From Pseudomonas viridiflava (GTDB lineage: Bacteria > Pseudomonadota > Gammaproteobacteria > Pseudomonadales > Pseudomonadaceae): a stretch of 64,000 nucleotides of DNA. Below the pieces are notes generated by a model. That model worked only from the letters and a program-made list of their open reading frames with translations. It made no database searches and had not been told where the DNA came from. Both the position numbers and the translations under genes were made by a program. The stretch is taken from NCBI RefSeq assembly GCF_900580865.1, contig NZ_UTBZ01000099.1:1-64000 (forward strand). The letters run 5' to 3'. Below, in pieces: positions 48,212 to 58,207 of this stretch (position 1 is the first letter of the stretch; the number at the start of each line of letters is the position of its first letter).

Positions 48212-48886
48212 TTAATGAAAAGCCCTGATCTCTCGCCATGCCTCTAGGCGTCGCTTCAAAGCACTCTCGATACCCGCCTCATCAACAACGCAATATTCAC
48301 GCAACCAGTGAGCGACCATTTCGACATTCGGCCAGTAGGTATCTTTCTGGCCTTTGCTGCTTCTGGGCGTGTCATTCATCGCGGCATCGAAACCAATCTC
48401 TTCACGCTCACTCTGTGGCAAACAACCCCACTCGGCTGCATTGCCCTGGAAATACCAGGCAATTTCATCAATATGTTTTTGTGCACTGCGATGGCTGCGC
48501 CGATAAAACTTGTAGTCGCGACAGACTTGATCCATACGCTCCGGCATGATGCCGGCATCGACCCAATCCATAAGACCGTGATTGATCGCATCGCGGATCA
48601 ATCCTTCACGCCAACGATCAGCAAACCAGGCAACGAAACCTTCTGTGTCAGCCTTTTGCGCATTGGCGAAGACCATGCAGTAACGGGTTTTCACATGGAT
48701 AACCAACAAAACATGCTTGCGTTGCACAGTGATCGCATGGACTAGCCACTGCTCTACGGAACTGGAGGCTTCGTCATCTTCGATGGCCGGCGACGGCGGT
48801 TTGTTGTCCACCGGCGTAATCTTTTTACCTTTGTGAACACGGCTGAAAAACTTACTGGCGGCTTCGGTGCAATTGAAGATCAACAT
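48212..48886 (-). CDS. DUF6933-like hypothetical protein
   Basis: 224 aa. The start MLIFNCTEAASKFF and the HVLLVIHVKTRYCMVFANAQ...F segments resemble the DUF6933 proteins of proteobacteria, which often sit in toxin- or transposon-rich regions. The last third has a WFQGNAAEWGC patch and a charged tail. The start at 48886 is chosen because homology begins there; the ORF extends 27 codons upstream and would then overlap the exporter gene. Function unknown. Confidence 0.75.
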   Translation of the reverse strand: MLIFNCTEAASKFFSRVHKGKKITPVDNKPPSPAIEDDEASSSVEQWLVHAITVQRKHVLLVIHVKTRYCMVFANAQKADTEGFVAWFADRWREGLIRDAINHGLMDWVDAGIMPERMDQVCRDYKFYRRSHRSAQKHIDEIAWYFQGNAAEWGCLPQSEREEIGFDAAMNDTPRSSKGQKDTYWPNVEMVAHWLREYCVVDEAGIESALKRRLEAWREIRAFH

Positions 48887-48963
48887 CCTGGTTCTCTGGT
48901 CATTGCTGGAGGACAGCGTTCGGTTATCAATTTTGATTTCTTCCGCTGTAGCCTGGCAATGGT

Positions 48964-49779
48964 TCATTTAAGCGAAATGCACAGCAGCACGATAATCAGC
49001 AACCCGATATAGACCCAAGCATGCATCCGATCTGGTATCCGGCCAATCCATGGCGCGGCCAATCGAATCCCGATGAGCGAGCCGACCGTCAGCACCGCAA
49101 ATGCCAGCAAATCCACATACCCGACAAACCACGCGCCCAAGTCAGCCTGACTAAACCCCGCCAACGCCATGTACGTCAGCGTCCCCGCCAACGCCACCGG
49201 CACGCTCAGCGGATTGGCCATGGACGTTGCTTGCGACATGCTCAACCCACAACGACGCAACAGCGGCACGGTCATGACGCTGCCTCCGACACCGAGAAAC
49301 GTCGCGATGGCGCCGATGCCTACACCGCCTGCGGAAGTTTCCGTGGCGCCAAGTCGGCGTGGGATGACGTCTGCGGTCTGAGTGAGAAAGCCGCGTCGCA
49401 GCAGGCAGTCGACGATGGTCACGCCGAGATAACCGATGAAGGCGTAGCGAATCACGTCGCCGCTGACCCACACCGCAGCAATTGCGCCAATGATCGCGCC
49501 CACGCCGATAAATCCTCCCAACGGCCACAGGTAATGACGAATGAGATTGCCGGCGCGGCGGTGCTTGTCGGTGGCGATCAGGGCGTTGACGATCATCACG
49601 CAGGTCGAGGTGGCGACGGCGATGTGCATCGCCGATTGGCCGATCGGGTCATCGGCGCCGTGGCTGGCGGTGAGCATGCGATACAGCAGCGGCACCACGA
49701 CGAAGCCGCCGCCGAAGCCGAACAGGACCGCGGTGATGCCAGTCAGGCAGCCGAAGAGGGTCAGCAGTAAATAGAACAT
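48964..49779 (-). CDS. TauE/SafE family sulfite/anion exporter-like membrane protein
   Basis: 271 aa with seven to eight transmembrane helices in two homologous halves (FGFGGGFVVVPLLY near the N-terminus; GVGIGAIATFLGVGGSVMTVPLLRRCG in the second half), the internal repeat typical of TauE/SafE carriers. Members export sulfite, sulfoacetate or other small anions; the substrate here is unknown. It is divergent from an AraC regulator with 112 bp between, which probably controls it. Confidence 0.88.
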   Translation of the reverse strand: MFYLLLTLFGCLTGITAVLFGFGGGFVVVPLLYRMLTASHGADDPIGQSAMHIAVATSTCVMIVNALIATDKHRRAGNLIRHYLWPLGGFIGVGAIIGAIAAVWVSGDVIRYAFIGYLGVTIVDCLLRRGFLTQTADVIPRRLGATETSAGGVGIGAIATFLGVGGSVMTVPLLRRCGLSMSQATSMANPLSVPVALAGTLTYMALAGFSQADLGAWFVGYVDLLAFAVLTVGSLIGIRLAAPWIGRIPDRMHAWVYIGLLIIVLLCISLK

Positions 49780-49891
49780 GTCGAGGTGTCCGTGGTGGGA
49801 GAGCGGTCGACGATAGAGCGGCGGCGCTTGGCCTGCTTCAGCAAGTCAGCCAATAATGCTTGCGTTTACGCCAACTACCGGGAAACGCCAG

Positions 49892-50659
49892 ATGCGCAAT
49901 GTTTCGATCAATCTGCTGGATGACACGCCGCGCGCGGTGGTAGCGATCGGTACGGATTATTCCCACGGTCACTTGCTGCCCTTTCACACGCATCGCCGGG
50001 CGCAATTGTTGTACGGCGCGACCGGGGTGATGCAGGTCAGCACCCATGACGGCAACTGGGTGGTGCCGCCGCAGCGCGCGGTTTGGATTCCGCCGGGGGT
50101 GGCGCATGAGGTGTTGATGCTCGGGGTCAGCACTCGCAGCTTATACATCGAACCCGGTGCGGTGGATTTGGGGGAGCGCTGTCAGGTGATCGGTGTGTCT
50201 CCGTTGATGAGGCATTTGTTGATGGAGGCGGTGGAGGTCCCGCTGACCTATGACTTGGGCGGACGCGACGGCGTGCTGATTGATCTGTTGCTGCATGAAT
50301 TGACGCGCAGTGCGCCGCTGCCGTTGCACATTCCGCTGCCGACTGACGGAAAGCTCCTGTCTCTGTGTCAGAACTTTCTGCATCAGCCGTACGCCCATCA
50401 ATCTCCACAGCAGTGGGCCGAGCAGTTACACATAAGCTTGCGCACCTTCAACAGGATGTTTCGGCAACAGACCGGATTGAGCTTCAGGCAATGGCGGCAG
50501 CAGGCTTGCGTGGTCCTGGCGCTGGCGCGCTTGGCCTCGGGTGAAGCGGTGACGCGCATCGCGCTGGACTTCGGTTATGAAAGCCCGGCGGCGTTCTCGA
50601 CGATGTTCCGGCGGATCCTCGGGCAGGCACCGTCCGTCTGGTTGGAGGCGGCGAATTAG
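49892..50659 (+). CDS. AraC family transcriptional regulator
   Basis: 255 aa. The N-terminal cupin sensor domain (HSHGHLLPFHTHRRAQLLYG region, VVPPQRAVWIPPGVAHEV) is followed by an AraC-type double HTH at about 150-250 (SPQQWAEQLHISLRTFNRMFRQQTG; ALDFGYESPAAFSTMFRRILGQAP). The start at 49892 (MRNVSINLL) has GGAAA upstream; 12 extra in-frame codons are possible. Divergent from the TauE/SafE gene, so it is its likely regulator. Confidence 0.88.
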   Translation: MRNVSINLLDDTPRAVVAIGTDYSHGHLLPFHTHRRAQLLYGATGVMQVSTHDGNWVVPPQRAVWIPPGVAHEVLMLGVSTRSLYIEPGAVDLGERCQVIGVSPLMRHLLMEAVEVPLTYDLGGRDGVLIDLLLHELTRSAPLPLHIPLPTDGKLLSLCQNFLHQPYAHQSPQQWAEQLHISLRTFNRMFRQQTGLSFRQWRQQACVVLALARLASGEAVTRIALDFGYESPAAFSTMFRRILGQAPSVWLEAAN

Positions 50660-50752
50660 GGCAAATCAAAAAATGCGTTTGATCCCGGCCGAAAACAACT
50701 GTACAAAAACACAGTACATTTTCAATCAGCACTCTTGAGCCCGGAGCACACC

Positions 50753-51061
50753 ATGGCCTCTCTTGCGATGAACCACATCCTCGAACGCATTGCCCTTTTC
50801 CAGTTCACCCCGACGCACTGCGTCCAGGCCCGAGCGATGCTGGGCTGGAGCGTGGATCAGCTATCGCGGGAGGCTGAGGTTCCGGTTGAAGACATCCAAC
50901 GCTTTGAAGCGCAGCAGGATGTAGCCGATGCGGCGCGACTGGCCCTTGCTTACCGGTTCGAGGCGCAGGGGCTGGTGTTCTTTCCCGGGTTTGCGCCGGG
51001 GCGCTCGGTGAGCGTGGCTCGGGAATCGGCAGCGCATGCGGATTTTGCGATGGTTGATTAA
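50753..51061 (+). CDS. small XRE-type helix-turn-helix protein
   Basis: 102 aa. Residues about 20-65 form a Cro/C1-type HTH (CVQARAMLGWSVDQLSREAEVPVEDIQRFEA). The tail LALAYRFEAQGLVFFPGFAPGRS is common in chromosomal XRE regulators of pseudomonads. GGAG is 7 nt before ATG 50753; a start six codons upstream is less likely. The target is unknown. It converges with the amidase gene across a shared terminator. Confidence 0.82.
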   Translation: MASLAMNHILERIALFQFTPTHCVQARAMLGWSVDQLSREAEVPVEDIQRFEAQQDVADAARLALAYRFEAQGLVFFPGFAPGRSVSVARESAAHADFAMVD

Positions 51062-51091
51062 ACGCTGTGCCTGCGACGAATTTCTCCAGGC

Positions 51092-51128
51092 AAAAGCGGC
51101 ATCGTCCCGGAAGAACGATGCCGCTTTT
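51092..51128. terminator. bidirectional terminator between XRE and amidase genes
   Basis: A perfect 14-bp stem AAAAGCGGCATCGT/ACGATGCCGCTTTT (51092-51105 with 51115-51128) supplies an A/T end for both strands between two convergent genes. Confidence 0.92.
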
Positions 51129-51136
51129 ATTAACCG

Positions 51137-52645
51137 TTATTTGAACTCCGGATGCTGCAGTTGCTGCGATTCCTGTTCATAGCTGTAAGCCATGGCCAGC
51201 AATTGCGGTTCACTCCAGCGCGGACCAAAAAAGAACACGGAAGTCGGCAACCCATCGCCGTTCATACCCGATGGCAGAGTAATCGCGGGATAGCTCGCAA
51301 CAGCGGCAGAAAACTGTGAGAAACCGTCGTCTTCGGAAACCAAAGCATCGAGATTGTGCTCACGCAGTTGTTCGTCGATGGCCTCCTTGAAGGCCGCGTT
51401 AAGGGCCTCAATGATTGCCGTTGCTTCTTGATGTGTCGTCGACAGCGCATTGATTGCTTCCAGCATCGACTGACCGTAGCCATCATGGCCGGGATTGAGC
51501 GTGTTGAAGTCGATCAGTTCCTGCAACGACTGGACCGGCAGTCCGGTTCGACTGGCGAGATATTCGGGCAGCTCATGTTTCATACCGCCCATCAACCCCG
51601 TGAAGTAGTCCCCCATGTCGGGCAAGCGCATCGTCAGAGGAACAAGCGTCGCGCCCAGCTCTTGCATGGTGGCCATCGCCATCAGGAATTCAGGACTCGG
51701 TGTCAGCGGCGCGCCATGGGAGCCTGTATACGCGATCGGGTAACCGATGCGTTTACCGTTCAAGGCATCGCTGGCGAGCAGCGCGGTGTAATCAATGTCC
51801 TGAGGCGCTCCCGCTGTGGCGGCATCAGCAGAATCCATGCCTTGCAGCACGTTGAACATCAGCGCGGCATCGCGAACGGAGCGGGTCAATGTGCCGGGAG
51901 TATCTTGCAGGCGCGTGATAGGCGCGATACCGGACCGACTGAACAACCCCAGCGTCGGTTTGACCCCGACCACACCGTTGGCCGTCGCCGGGCAGGTAAT
52001 CGAACCGTTGGTTTCGGTACCGATGGAGAGCGGTGCAAAACCCGCTGCAACGGCAACCGCCGAACCCGAGCTGGAGCCACATACTCCTTCAATCAGCACG
52101 TGAGGGTTTTTACTCTGACCGCCTCGGCCGCTCCAGCCATGGGGCAGTTCCATGTCACGCACAAAAGCCCATTCGCTCATATTGGTTTTGCCCAATACGA
52201 TCGCCCCCGCTTCACGCAGTTGTTCAACGATGAAGGCATCCTTGCTTGCAGGCTGACCCACCATCGCCAAAGAGCCCGCGCTGGTTTGCAGCATGTCCGC
52301 GGTATCGATGCTGTCTTTGAGCAGCACCGGAATGCCGTGCAGCGGGCCACGGATCTGGCCTTGCGCGCGCTCCTGATCAAGAGCCGTGGCGATTTCAACG
52401 GCTTGCGGGTTCAACTCGATAATTGCATTGAGAGAAGGGCCTTGTTTGTCCAGGCTGGCCATTCGCGCAGTCAAATGCTCGACCAAGGCGACGGCGGTCA
52501 ACTCATTGTCGGCCATCAGCTTGCCAAGCTGACTGACGCTTGCGTATTCCAGGGCATCGGCCGCCACGGAAACGTTTATCGCGGCCATCGGCAGAACGAT
52601 GGCCAGCGCCAGTTGGTTCACGCGGTGTTTGAAGAGGTGTTTCAT
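51137..52645 (-). CDS. exported amidase (amidase signature family)
   Basis: 502 aa. A signal peptide (about 1-29, ending SVAA) is followed by an amidase-signature enzyme. The catalytic lysine is in GIPVLLKDSID (about 110), and the Ser/cis-Ser pair in EGVCGSSSGSAVAVAAG (about 189-206). The relatives hydrolyse amides, aryl amides or peptide amides; the substrate is unknown. The periplasmic location is unusual for the family but known for Pseudomonas members. Ends at a bidirectional terminator. Confidence 0.9.
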   Translation of the reverse strand: MKHLFKHRVNQLALAIVLPMAAINVSVAADALEYASVSQLGKLMADNELTAVALVEHLTARMASLDKQGPSLNAIIELNPQAVEIATALDQERAQGQIRGPLHGIPVLLKDSIDTADMLQTSAGSLAMVGQPASKDAFIVEQLREAGAIVLGKTNMSEWAFVRDMELPHGWSGRGGQSKNPHVLIEGVCGSSSGSAVAVAAGFAPLSIGTETNGSITCPATANGVVGVKPTLGLFSRSGIAPITRLQDTPGTLTRSVRDAALMFNVLQGMDSADAATAGAPQDIDYTALLASDALNGKRIGYPIAYTGSHGAPLTPSPEFLMAMATMQELGATLVPLTMRLPDMGDYFTGLMGGMKHELPEYLASRTGLPVQSLQELIDFNTLNPGHDGYGQSMLEAINALSTTHQEATAIIEALNAAFKEAIDEQLREHNLDALVSEDDGFSQFSAAVASYPAITLPSGMNGDGLPTSVFFFGPRWSEPQLLAMAYSYEQESQQLQHPEFK

Positions 52646-52872
52646 GTTTATCGTCCTTGTTTAGGCTATGCACGGGTGAGTCATTCACTCGCGACACAGC
52701 CTACCGAGGACGTAGGAAAGAGCTGTCGGCAAAACAGACCACACGCAGTAGGAAAAGTCATCCTGACTCGTAGCCACTACAAAAGTAAGCGGATTTTTCC
52801 GACACAAAAAATCGCTAATTCATATAGATAAACGGCCCATCCGCATCAGGATTCATCCGGCGGAAGGAGCCA

Positions 52873-53928
52873 TCAGGCCTCCTGCACCACCGCTCCGCTC
52901 TCCCCTTCCACCGCTAACCACCAGGCATCCCCGCGTTGCGGTTGAGCGATGTTAAACGCCTCGCCCATCTGTGGCGTGGTAATGGAAATACTGCGTTCCC
53001 ACGCCAGTGCCAGAATCCGGTCAAACGGTTCGTGCCAAGCGTGCATGGCGAGATCGAACGTGCCGTTGTGAATCGGGAAGAGCCAGCGGCCCTTGAGGTC
53101 GATATGCGCTTGCAGGGTTTCTTCCGGTTGCATGTGCACATGCGGCCATTCGACGTTGTAGGCGCCGGTTTCCATCAGGGTCAGGTCGAACGGGCCGTAC
53201 TGTTCGCCGATGCGTTTGAAGCCGTCGAAGTAGCCGCTGTCGCCGCTGAAGAAGATTCGCGTGTCGCCGTCGATCATCACCCATGACGCCCATAGCGTGC
53301 TGTTGCCGTCGAACAAGCCACGGCCGGAGAAGTGCTGCGACGGTGTGGCGACGAAACGGATGCCGGCAATCTCCGCGCCCTGCCACCAATCGTACTGGCG
53401 GACTTTGCTGGCATCGATACCCCATTTGATCAGGGTGTCGCCGACGCCCAGCGGGGTCAGGAACAGATTGGTTTTGGCAGCCAGCCTGAGCACGGCCTGG
53501 TAATCGAGGTGGTCGTAATGATTGTGCGACAGGATCACCGCTTCGATCGGTGGCAACTGTTCAATGCTGATCGGTGGCTGGTGGAAGCGTTTCGGCCCGG
53601 CCCATTGCACCGGTGATGCACGCTCGGCGAAGACCGGGTCGGTGATGAAGAATTTGTCGCGCAGTTTCAACAACAAAGTCGAGTGACCGAGGCGATAGAC
53701 GCTGTGGTTGGGCGCCGCCAACAGCTCTTCTCGAGTCAACGCCTGCACCGGGATCGGCGCTGCGGGCCGGGTATTGCGCGGTTTGTGGAAAATCATGTTC
53801 CACATGATCCGCAGCATTTTGCGCACGCCTTCGCGTTGAACCGGCGCGTGGTTGCGAAACAGCCCCTGATTCTGCCGCGAGGCTTCAGGCGTGGATGTGT
53901 TATCCGGGAGCGAAACTGGATTGGCCAT
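52873..53928 (-). CDS. metallo-beta-lactamase fold hydrolase (NAPE-PLD/UlaG-like)
   Basis: 351 aa. The MBL core has LGHSTLLLKL, FFITDPVF, the metal motif SHNHYDHLDYQ (about 155-165), FFSGDSGYFDGF and PIHNGTFDLAMHAWHEP. The C-terminal arrangement matches the NAPE-PLD-like bacterial group (often annotated as MBL fold or romA-like outer-membrane-related). The substrate is unknown. The start at 53928 (MANPVSL) is preferred over a 26-codon extension. Divergent from a TetR gene, which probably regulates it. Confidence 0.88.
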   Translation of the reverse strand: MANPVSLPDNTSTPEASRQNQGLFRNHAPVQREGVRKMLRIMWNMIFHKPRNTRPAAPIPVQALTREELLAAPNHSVYRLGHSTLLLKLRDKFFITDPVFAERASPVQWAGPKRFHQPPISIEQLPPIEAVILSHNHYDHLDYQAVLRLAAKTNLFLTPLGVGDTLIKWGIDASKVRQYDWWQGAEIAGIRFVATPSQHFSGRGLFDGNSTLWASWVMIDGDTRIFFSGDSGYFDGFKRIGEQYGPFDLTLMETGAYNVEWPHVHMQPEETLQAHIDLKGRWLFPIHNGTFDLAMHAWHEPFDRILALAWERSISITTPQMGEAFNIAQPQRGDAWWLAVEGESGAVVQEA

Positions 53929-54143
53929 GACTGAATGACTCCAGAAAAACCGCGCAATTCGCGGTTTTTCCACGGTGGGACGATAAATGGCCAAAGCTGC
54001 ACGCATAGGCCGAACTGCTGTTTTTTAGGTTGCGAGGATTAACGCAACATTACACTGAGCGGTGTAGTTTCTAGGTTGCATGAAAGCGGATGACAAGTAA
54101 ACTGCCAAGTGTAATTTCATCTTTTCTCTGCCGAAGCGTACTT

Positions 54144-54752
54144 ATGACAGCTCCACAGCGCCTCACCGACCGTAAACGCGAAGCCATTATTCAGGCGGCG
54201 ATTGCCGAATTCCGTGCCAACGGATTCGAGGTCACCAGCATGGACAAGATTGCCGCGACCGCCGGTGTGTCGAAGCGTACGGTGTACAACCATTTCCCCA
54301 GCAAAGAAGAGTTGTTCGCGGAAATTCTCAACCAGCTGTGGGCACGAATCAGCGCAGAGCAATCGGTGAACTACAACCGCGATCAGCCGTTGCGCGAGCA
54401 ATTAAGGCAGATGCTCCAGGCCAAAATGCAGTTGATGGCCGACGAGAATTTTCTGACCTTGGCCCGAGTGGCGATTGCCGCCACCATTCATTCACCGGAG
54501 CGCGCGCAGAACATGATCGAGCGCATGGGCGAGCGCGAGGAAGGCCTGACCGTATGGATTCGCGCCGCGCAGGCCGACGGCCGATTGAAACCGGTTGACC
54601 CGGAGTTTGCCGCCCATCAAGTACAAGGCTTGCTCAAGACCTTCGGCTTCTGGCCGCAGATGTCGATGGGCCGTGCCGCCCTCGATGTCGATATGCAGAA
54701 CACCGTCGCCGAATCGGCGCTGGAGATGTTTCTGGCCTGCTATCAGCTCTAA
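54144..54752 (+). CDS. TetR/AcrR family regulator
   Basis: 202 aa. The N-terminal HTH is VTSMDKIAATAGVSKRTVYNHFPSKEELF (shown in part; about 31-59), and the C-terminal ligand domain resembles the TetR_C_33/AefR-like type (LARVAIAATIHSPERAQNMIERMGE). The start MTAPQRLTDRKRE at 54144 fits the family. Divergently placed from the MBL hydrolase gene, its most likely target. Confidence 0.9.
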   Translation: MTAPQRLTDRKREAIIQAAIAEFRANGFEVTSMDKIAATAGVSKRTVYNHFPSKEELFAEILNQLWARISAEQSVNYNRDQPLREQLRQMLQAKMQLMADENFLTLARVAIAATIHSPERAQNMIERMGEREEGLTVWIRAAQADGRLKPVDPEFAAHQVQGLLKTFGFWPQMSMGRAALDVDMQNTVAESALEMFLACYQL

Positions 54753-54908
54753 ATCGCCCTTCTCCTGCGCGAGTCACCGATTAAATGGCTCGGAAGGACA
54801 CTGATTATTCCCGTTGGAATAAATGACAATGTCCGACAATCGACCGACGAACGGTTAGCCTGAGAAAATACTGCAAAGTATTTCAGGATGAATTTCGCGC
54901 AGGGCATC

Positions 54909-55976
54909 ATGGAAAACCAACGCGGCAAAGGCTTGTCATTCGCCCGGCGCATTTACCTGCCCAGGGCCATTGGTCTGGGCGTGGGATTCTTCAGCGTCGC
55001 TGCGGCGCTGTATCCGCTGAACATACCCGGCTGGCTGTGGGCGCTGTTGTTATTCAACGGTTTCGCCTGGCCGCACTTCGCTTACCAGATCTCCACGCGC
55101 TCGGCGTTCCCGTATCAGGCTGAACGGCGCAATTTGTTATACGACTCGATGTTCGGCGGTTTCTGGGCGGCGTGCTTTCAGTTCAACCCGCTAACCACCG
55201 TGACCATCCTGTCGATGATGACCATGAACAATGTTGCCGCCGGCGGCCAACGTCTGTTCGTGTTCGGCGCCCTCGCGCAACTCGCCGGTGTTCTGCTGGG
55301 CTGGGCGATTTTCGGCGTCAAATTCAGTCTGACGATGACCCAAACGCAAGTTTGGGCCTGCCTGCCGATGCTCACCCTGTATCCGTTGGCGCTGGGCATG
55401 GTCTGTTATCGCCTGGCGATCAAACTCTCCCAACACAAACGCGCACTGAGCGCCCTCAGCCGTACTGACAGCCTCACAGGCCTGCTCAACCACGGGGCCT
55501 GGAAAGACCTGCTGCACCTGAAATTCAAACAGTGCCGCCAACACAACAGCCAAGCCACGCTGGCATTGATCGACATCGACCATTTCAAGGAGATCAACGA
55601 CAGCTTCGGGCACATCGTCGGCGATGAGGTGCTGCGGCAATTGAGTAAAGAGCTCAAGCGCCTGCTGGATCAGTACGAATTGGCCGGGCGCTACGGCGGT
55701 GACGAGTTCTGCGTAATCCTGCCGACCCTGCCACTGCACAAAGCCGAAGCGCTGATGGAGCAATTGCGCGAGGCATTGCAGCAGTATCGTCATCCGCACG
55801 TGCCAGAGTTGCGAGTGGGCCTGAGTATCGGTTTGGCGCGCTATCAATCCTTGTACAAGGATCCACTGGACTGGCTGGACGATGCCGACAAAGCGCTCTA
55901 CACCGCTAAACACACGGGTCGCAACACCATTAGCGTGGCCTCGAGCCGTACCGCGACAGACAACGTCAGCGCCTAA
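54909..55976 (+). CDS. MASE2-GGDEF diguanylate cyclase
   Basis: 355 aa. The MASE2 membrane sensor (about 10-170, with several hydrophobic helices, YLPRAIGLGVGFFSVAAAL) anchors a GGDEF domain (about 185-345). The active site RYGGDEF (about 265) and DIDHFKEINDSFGH are intact, so it should make c-di-GMP. The inhibitory RxxD site five residues before GGDEF is absent (DQYE there). The start at 54909 has AGGG upstream; ATG 54888 is an alternative. Confidence 0.9.
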   Translation: MENQRGKGLSFARRIYLPRAIGLGVGFFSVAAALYPLNIPGWLWALLLFNGFAWPHFAYQISTRSAFPYQAERRNLLYDSMFGGFWAACFQFNPLTTVTILSMMTMNNVAAGGQRLFVFGALAQLAGVLLGWAIFGVKFSLTMTQTQVWACLPMLTLYPLALGMVCYRLAIKLSQHKRALSALSRTDSLTGLLNHGAWKDLLHLKFKQCRQHNSQATLALIDIDHFKEINDSFGHIVGDEVLRQLSKELKRLLDQYELAGRYGGDEFCVILPTLPLHKAEALMEQLREALQQYRHPHVPELRVGLSIGLARYQSLYKDPLDWLDDADKALYTAKHTGRNTISVASSRTATDNVSA

Positions 55977-56166
55977 AAAGTTATACAAAATTACAAATAA
56001 TTACTTCCTTGTACAACTTTATGAAGTTTTGTATAAGTAGCCATCTGCCAGTTAAGGAATGCTGGCATTGAGCAGTCACCGCCGAATGCCGTCCGCGCAT
56101 TCGGTCTGCCAGCGCGGAAATAGGGACTGAATCCTCGATCCTCCCCTCTTCCAGAGTAGTGCGAAC

Positions 56167-57486
56167 ATGTTCTTCAATCGCCACAAATCCGTCATCGACG
56201 ATCTTCAGCGCACCCTCACCGAACAAGCCGGCCTGCTCGATGCGATCAATCGCTCGATGGCGGTGATCGAGTTCGACCTCGATGGCGTGGTGCTGCGCGC
56301 CAATGACAATTTTCTCAAGACCATGGGTTACACCGCCGAACAAGCGATCGGCCAACCGCATCGACGCTTTTGCACACCAGAGTTCGGCCGTAGTGCTCAG
56401 TACACGGATTTGTGGTCACGCCTGAAAAACGGCGAGTTCAAATCCGGTACATTTGAACGGGTCGACGGCAAGGGCCAGCCGATCTGGCTGGAAGCCAGTT
56501 ACAACCCGATCAAGGATGCCTCGGGCCGTGTGGTGAAAGTGGTCAAGTACGCCATGGACGTGACCGCCAAGGTGCAACAGGAAAGCGAGGCCAATGCCAA
56601 GTTGCAGGCGATTGACCGGGCAATGGCGGTCATCGAATTCAACCTCGACGGCAGTATTCTTACGGCCAATCAGAATTTTCTGACACGCATGGGTTACACC
56701 CTTGCCGAACTGAAAGGCAAACACCACCGTTTGTTCTGCACGCCGGCACTGGTCAACAGCAGCGCTTATGAGGATTTCTGGCGGCGCTTGAACCAGGGCG
56801 AGCTTTTCCAGGGGCAGTTCGAACGTGTGGATAAACGCGGGCAAACCGTGTGGCTTGAGGCCAACTACAACCCGGTTTACGACGCCGCCGGGCGCTTGTG
56901 CAAAGTGGTGAAGTTCGCTTCTGATGTGACCGCCCGGGTCGAGCAACACGAGCAGGACGCACGCAGTGCCAGCGCGGCGTATCACATCTCCGTGGCAACG
57001 CGAAAAGTCGCCGAGCAAGGTACGCAAGTGATCCAGCAAGCCGCCAGTGAAATGCGCGAAATTGCCGAGGACATTGCCCAGTCTTCAACGTTGATTGCGC
57101 AACTCGGTGAACGCTCCGAGCAGATCACCGCCATCGTCAACACCATCCGCGCGATTGCCGATCAGACCAACCTGCTGGCGCTCAACGCCGCAATTGAAGC
57201 CGCGCGCGCCGGTGAACAGGGTCGCGGGTTTGCCGTGGTCGCTGACGAAGTGCGGCAATTGGCGGCTCGAACCAGCGGCTCGACTGCGGAGATTTCCAGC
57301 ATGATCGGGCTAATCCAGAACGAAACCCGCCAGGCCATCAAGAGCATGGAAGGCACCCGGGGGCGCGCGGCGGAAGGTGTCGAGTTGGCGAATCAGGCGG
57401 GCACAGTGATTTTGCAGATTCGTGATGGCGCCAGTGAGGCGGTGGATGCGGTGAGCATGTTTGCCAATGAGCGGGCGCCGGGTTAA
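56167..57486 (+). CDS. PAS-PAS methyl-accepting protein, BdlA-like
   Basis: 439 aa, cytosolic, with no transmembrane helices. Two similar PAS domains (about 25-130 and 147-252, both with MAVIEF.LDG and FERVD..GQ.IWLEA.YNP patterns) are followed by an MCP signalling hairpin ([33 protein letters not shown], shown in part; about 330-370). This is the layout of BdlA, which drives biofilm dispersal in P. aeruginosa and lowers c-di-GMP. It lies just after a diguanylate cyclase gene, which fits a c-di-GMP role. Orthology to bdlA is likely but not proven. Confidence 0.8.
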   Translation: MFFNRHKSVIDDLQRTLTEQAGLLDAINRSMAVIEFDLDGVVLRANDNFLKTMGYTAEQAIGQPHRRFCTPEFGRSAQYTDLWSRLKNGEFKSGTFERVDGKGQPIWLEASYNPIKDASGRVVKVVKYAMDVTAKVQQESEANAKLQAIDRAMAVIEFNLDGSILTANQNFLTRMGYTLAELKGKHHRLFCTPALVNSSAYEDFWRRLNQGELFQGQFERVDKRGQTVWLEANYNPVYDAAGRLCKVVKFASDVTARVEQHEQDARSASAAYHISVATRKVAEQGTQVIQQAASEMREIAEDIAQSSTLIAQLGERSEQITAIVNTIRAIADQTNLLALNAAIEAARAGEQGRGFAVVADEVRQLAARTSGSTAEISSMIGLIQNETRQAIKSMEGTRGRAAEGVELANQAGTVILQIRDGASEAVDAVSMFANERAPG

Positions 57487-57516
57487 GGCTTGTGCAAGGC
57501 AGGTAGACCGCGTCGT

Positions 57517-57620
57517 GGCCTTCGCGAGCAGGCTCGCTCCCACAGGGGTTAGGTTGATCACAATATTTGTGAATACCCCGGCTACCTGTGGGAGCGAGCT
57601 TGCTCGCGAAGGGGCCGGTC
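57517..57620. repeat. REP pair after the BdlA-like gene
   Basis: Inverted GTGGGAGCGAGC-type REPs at 57517-57545 and 57584-57620, separated by about 40 bp, between the BdlA-like gene and the DUF1003 gene. Confidence 0.88.
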
Positions 57621-57673
57621 GCCACATCGCAGGGCTATAGTGACTACACGTCCCACGCCCTGCCGAGTGCACC

Positions 57674-58207
57674 ATGACCACTGAAAAAACCGCATCGCCT
57701 GAAACAGGTCCCGTCGATCACCTGCGCTTCCACCGCCCCCACGCCCACCTCAACACCACCTTCGGCAACGACACGTTCGCCCTGCGCGCCGAGGCGTTTG
57801 CACGCTTCTTCGGCACGCCGATGTTTCTCGGCGCACAAACCCTGATTGTGCTTTTGTGGGTCTGCCTCAACGTGTTTGGCGTGACCACTTTCGACGTTTA
57901 CCCGTTCATCCTGTTGAACCTCGCCTTCAGCCTGCAATCGGCCTACGCCGCACCGCTGATTCTGCTGGCACAAACCCGTCAGGCCGCCCGCGACAAGGCT
58001 CAAGCCGATGCAGACGCACTACATCGTGAAGACCTGGCACAGGCCAATACCGAGCGGCAGGCCCAAGCGGCGAAGAACACCGCGCAACTGCTTGAACTGC
58101 TGGAGCAGAACACCCGCCTCACCGAGATGACCAAAAACCTCACCGAACGCATCGCCAGCCTGACCAGCGAGCTACACGATCACATGCGCCAGAACCCGCA
58201 GCGCTGA
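57674..58207 (+). CDS. DUF1003 membrane protein
   Basis: 177 aa. Two transmembrane helices (about 48-70 and 77-98) with the DUF1003 pattern FGTPMFLGAQTLIVLLWVCLN and YPFILLNLAFSLQSAYAAPLILLAQ, followed by a long coiled coil (about 100-175) facing the cytosol. The DUF1003 role is unknown. Its stop abuts the convergent LysR gene (no gap). Confidence 0.88.
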   Translation: MTTEKTASPETGPVDHLRFHRPHAHLNTTFGNDTFALRAEAFARFFGTPMFLGAQTLIVLLWVCLNVFGVTTFDVYPFILLNLAFSLQSAYAAPLILLAQTRQAARDKAQADADALHREDLAQANTERQAQAAKNTAQLLELLEQNTRLTEMTKNLTERIASLTSELHDHMRQNPQR

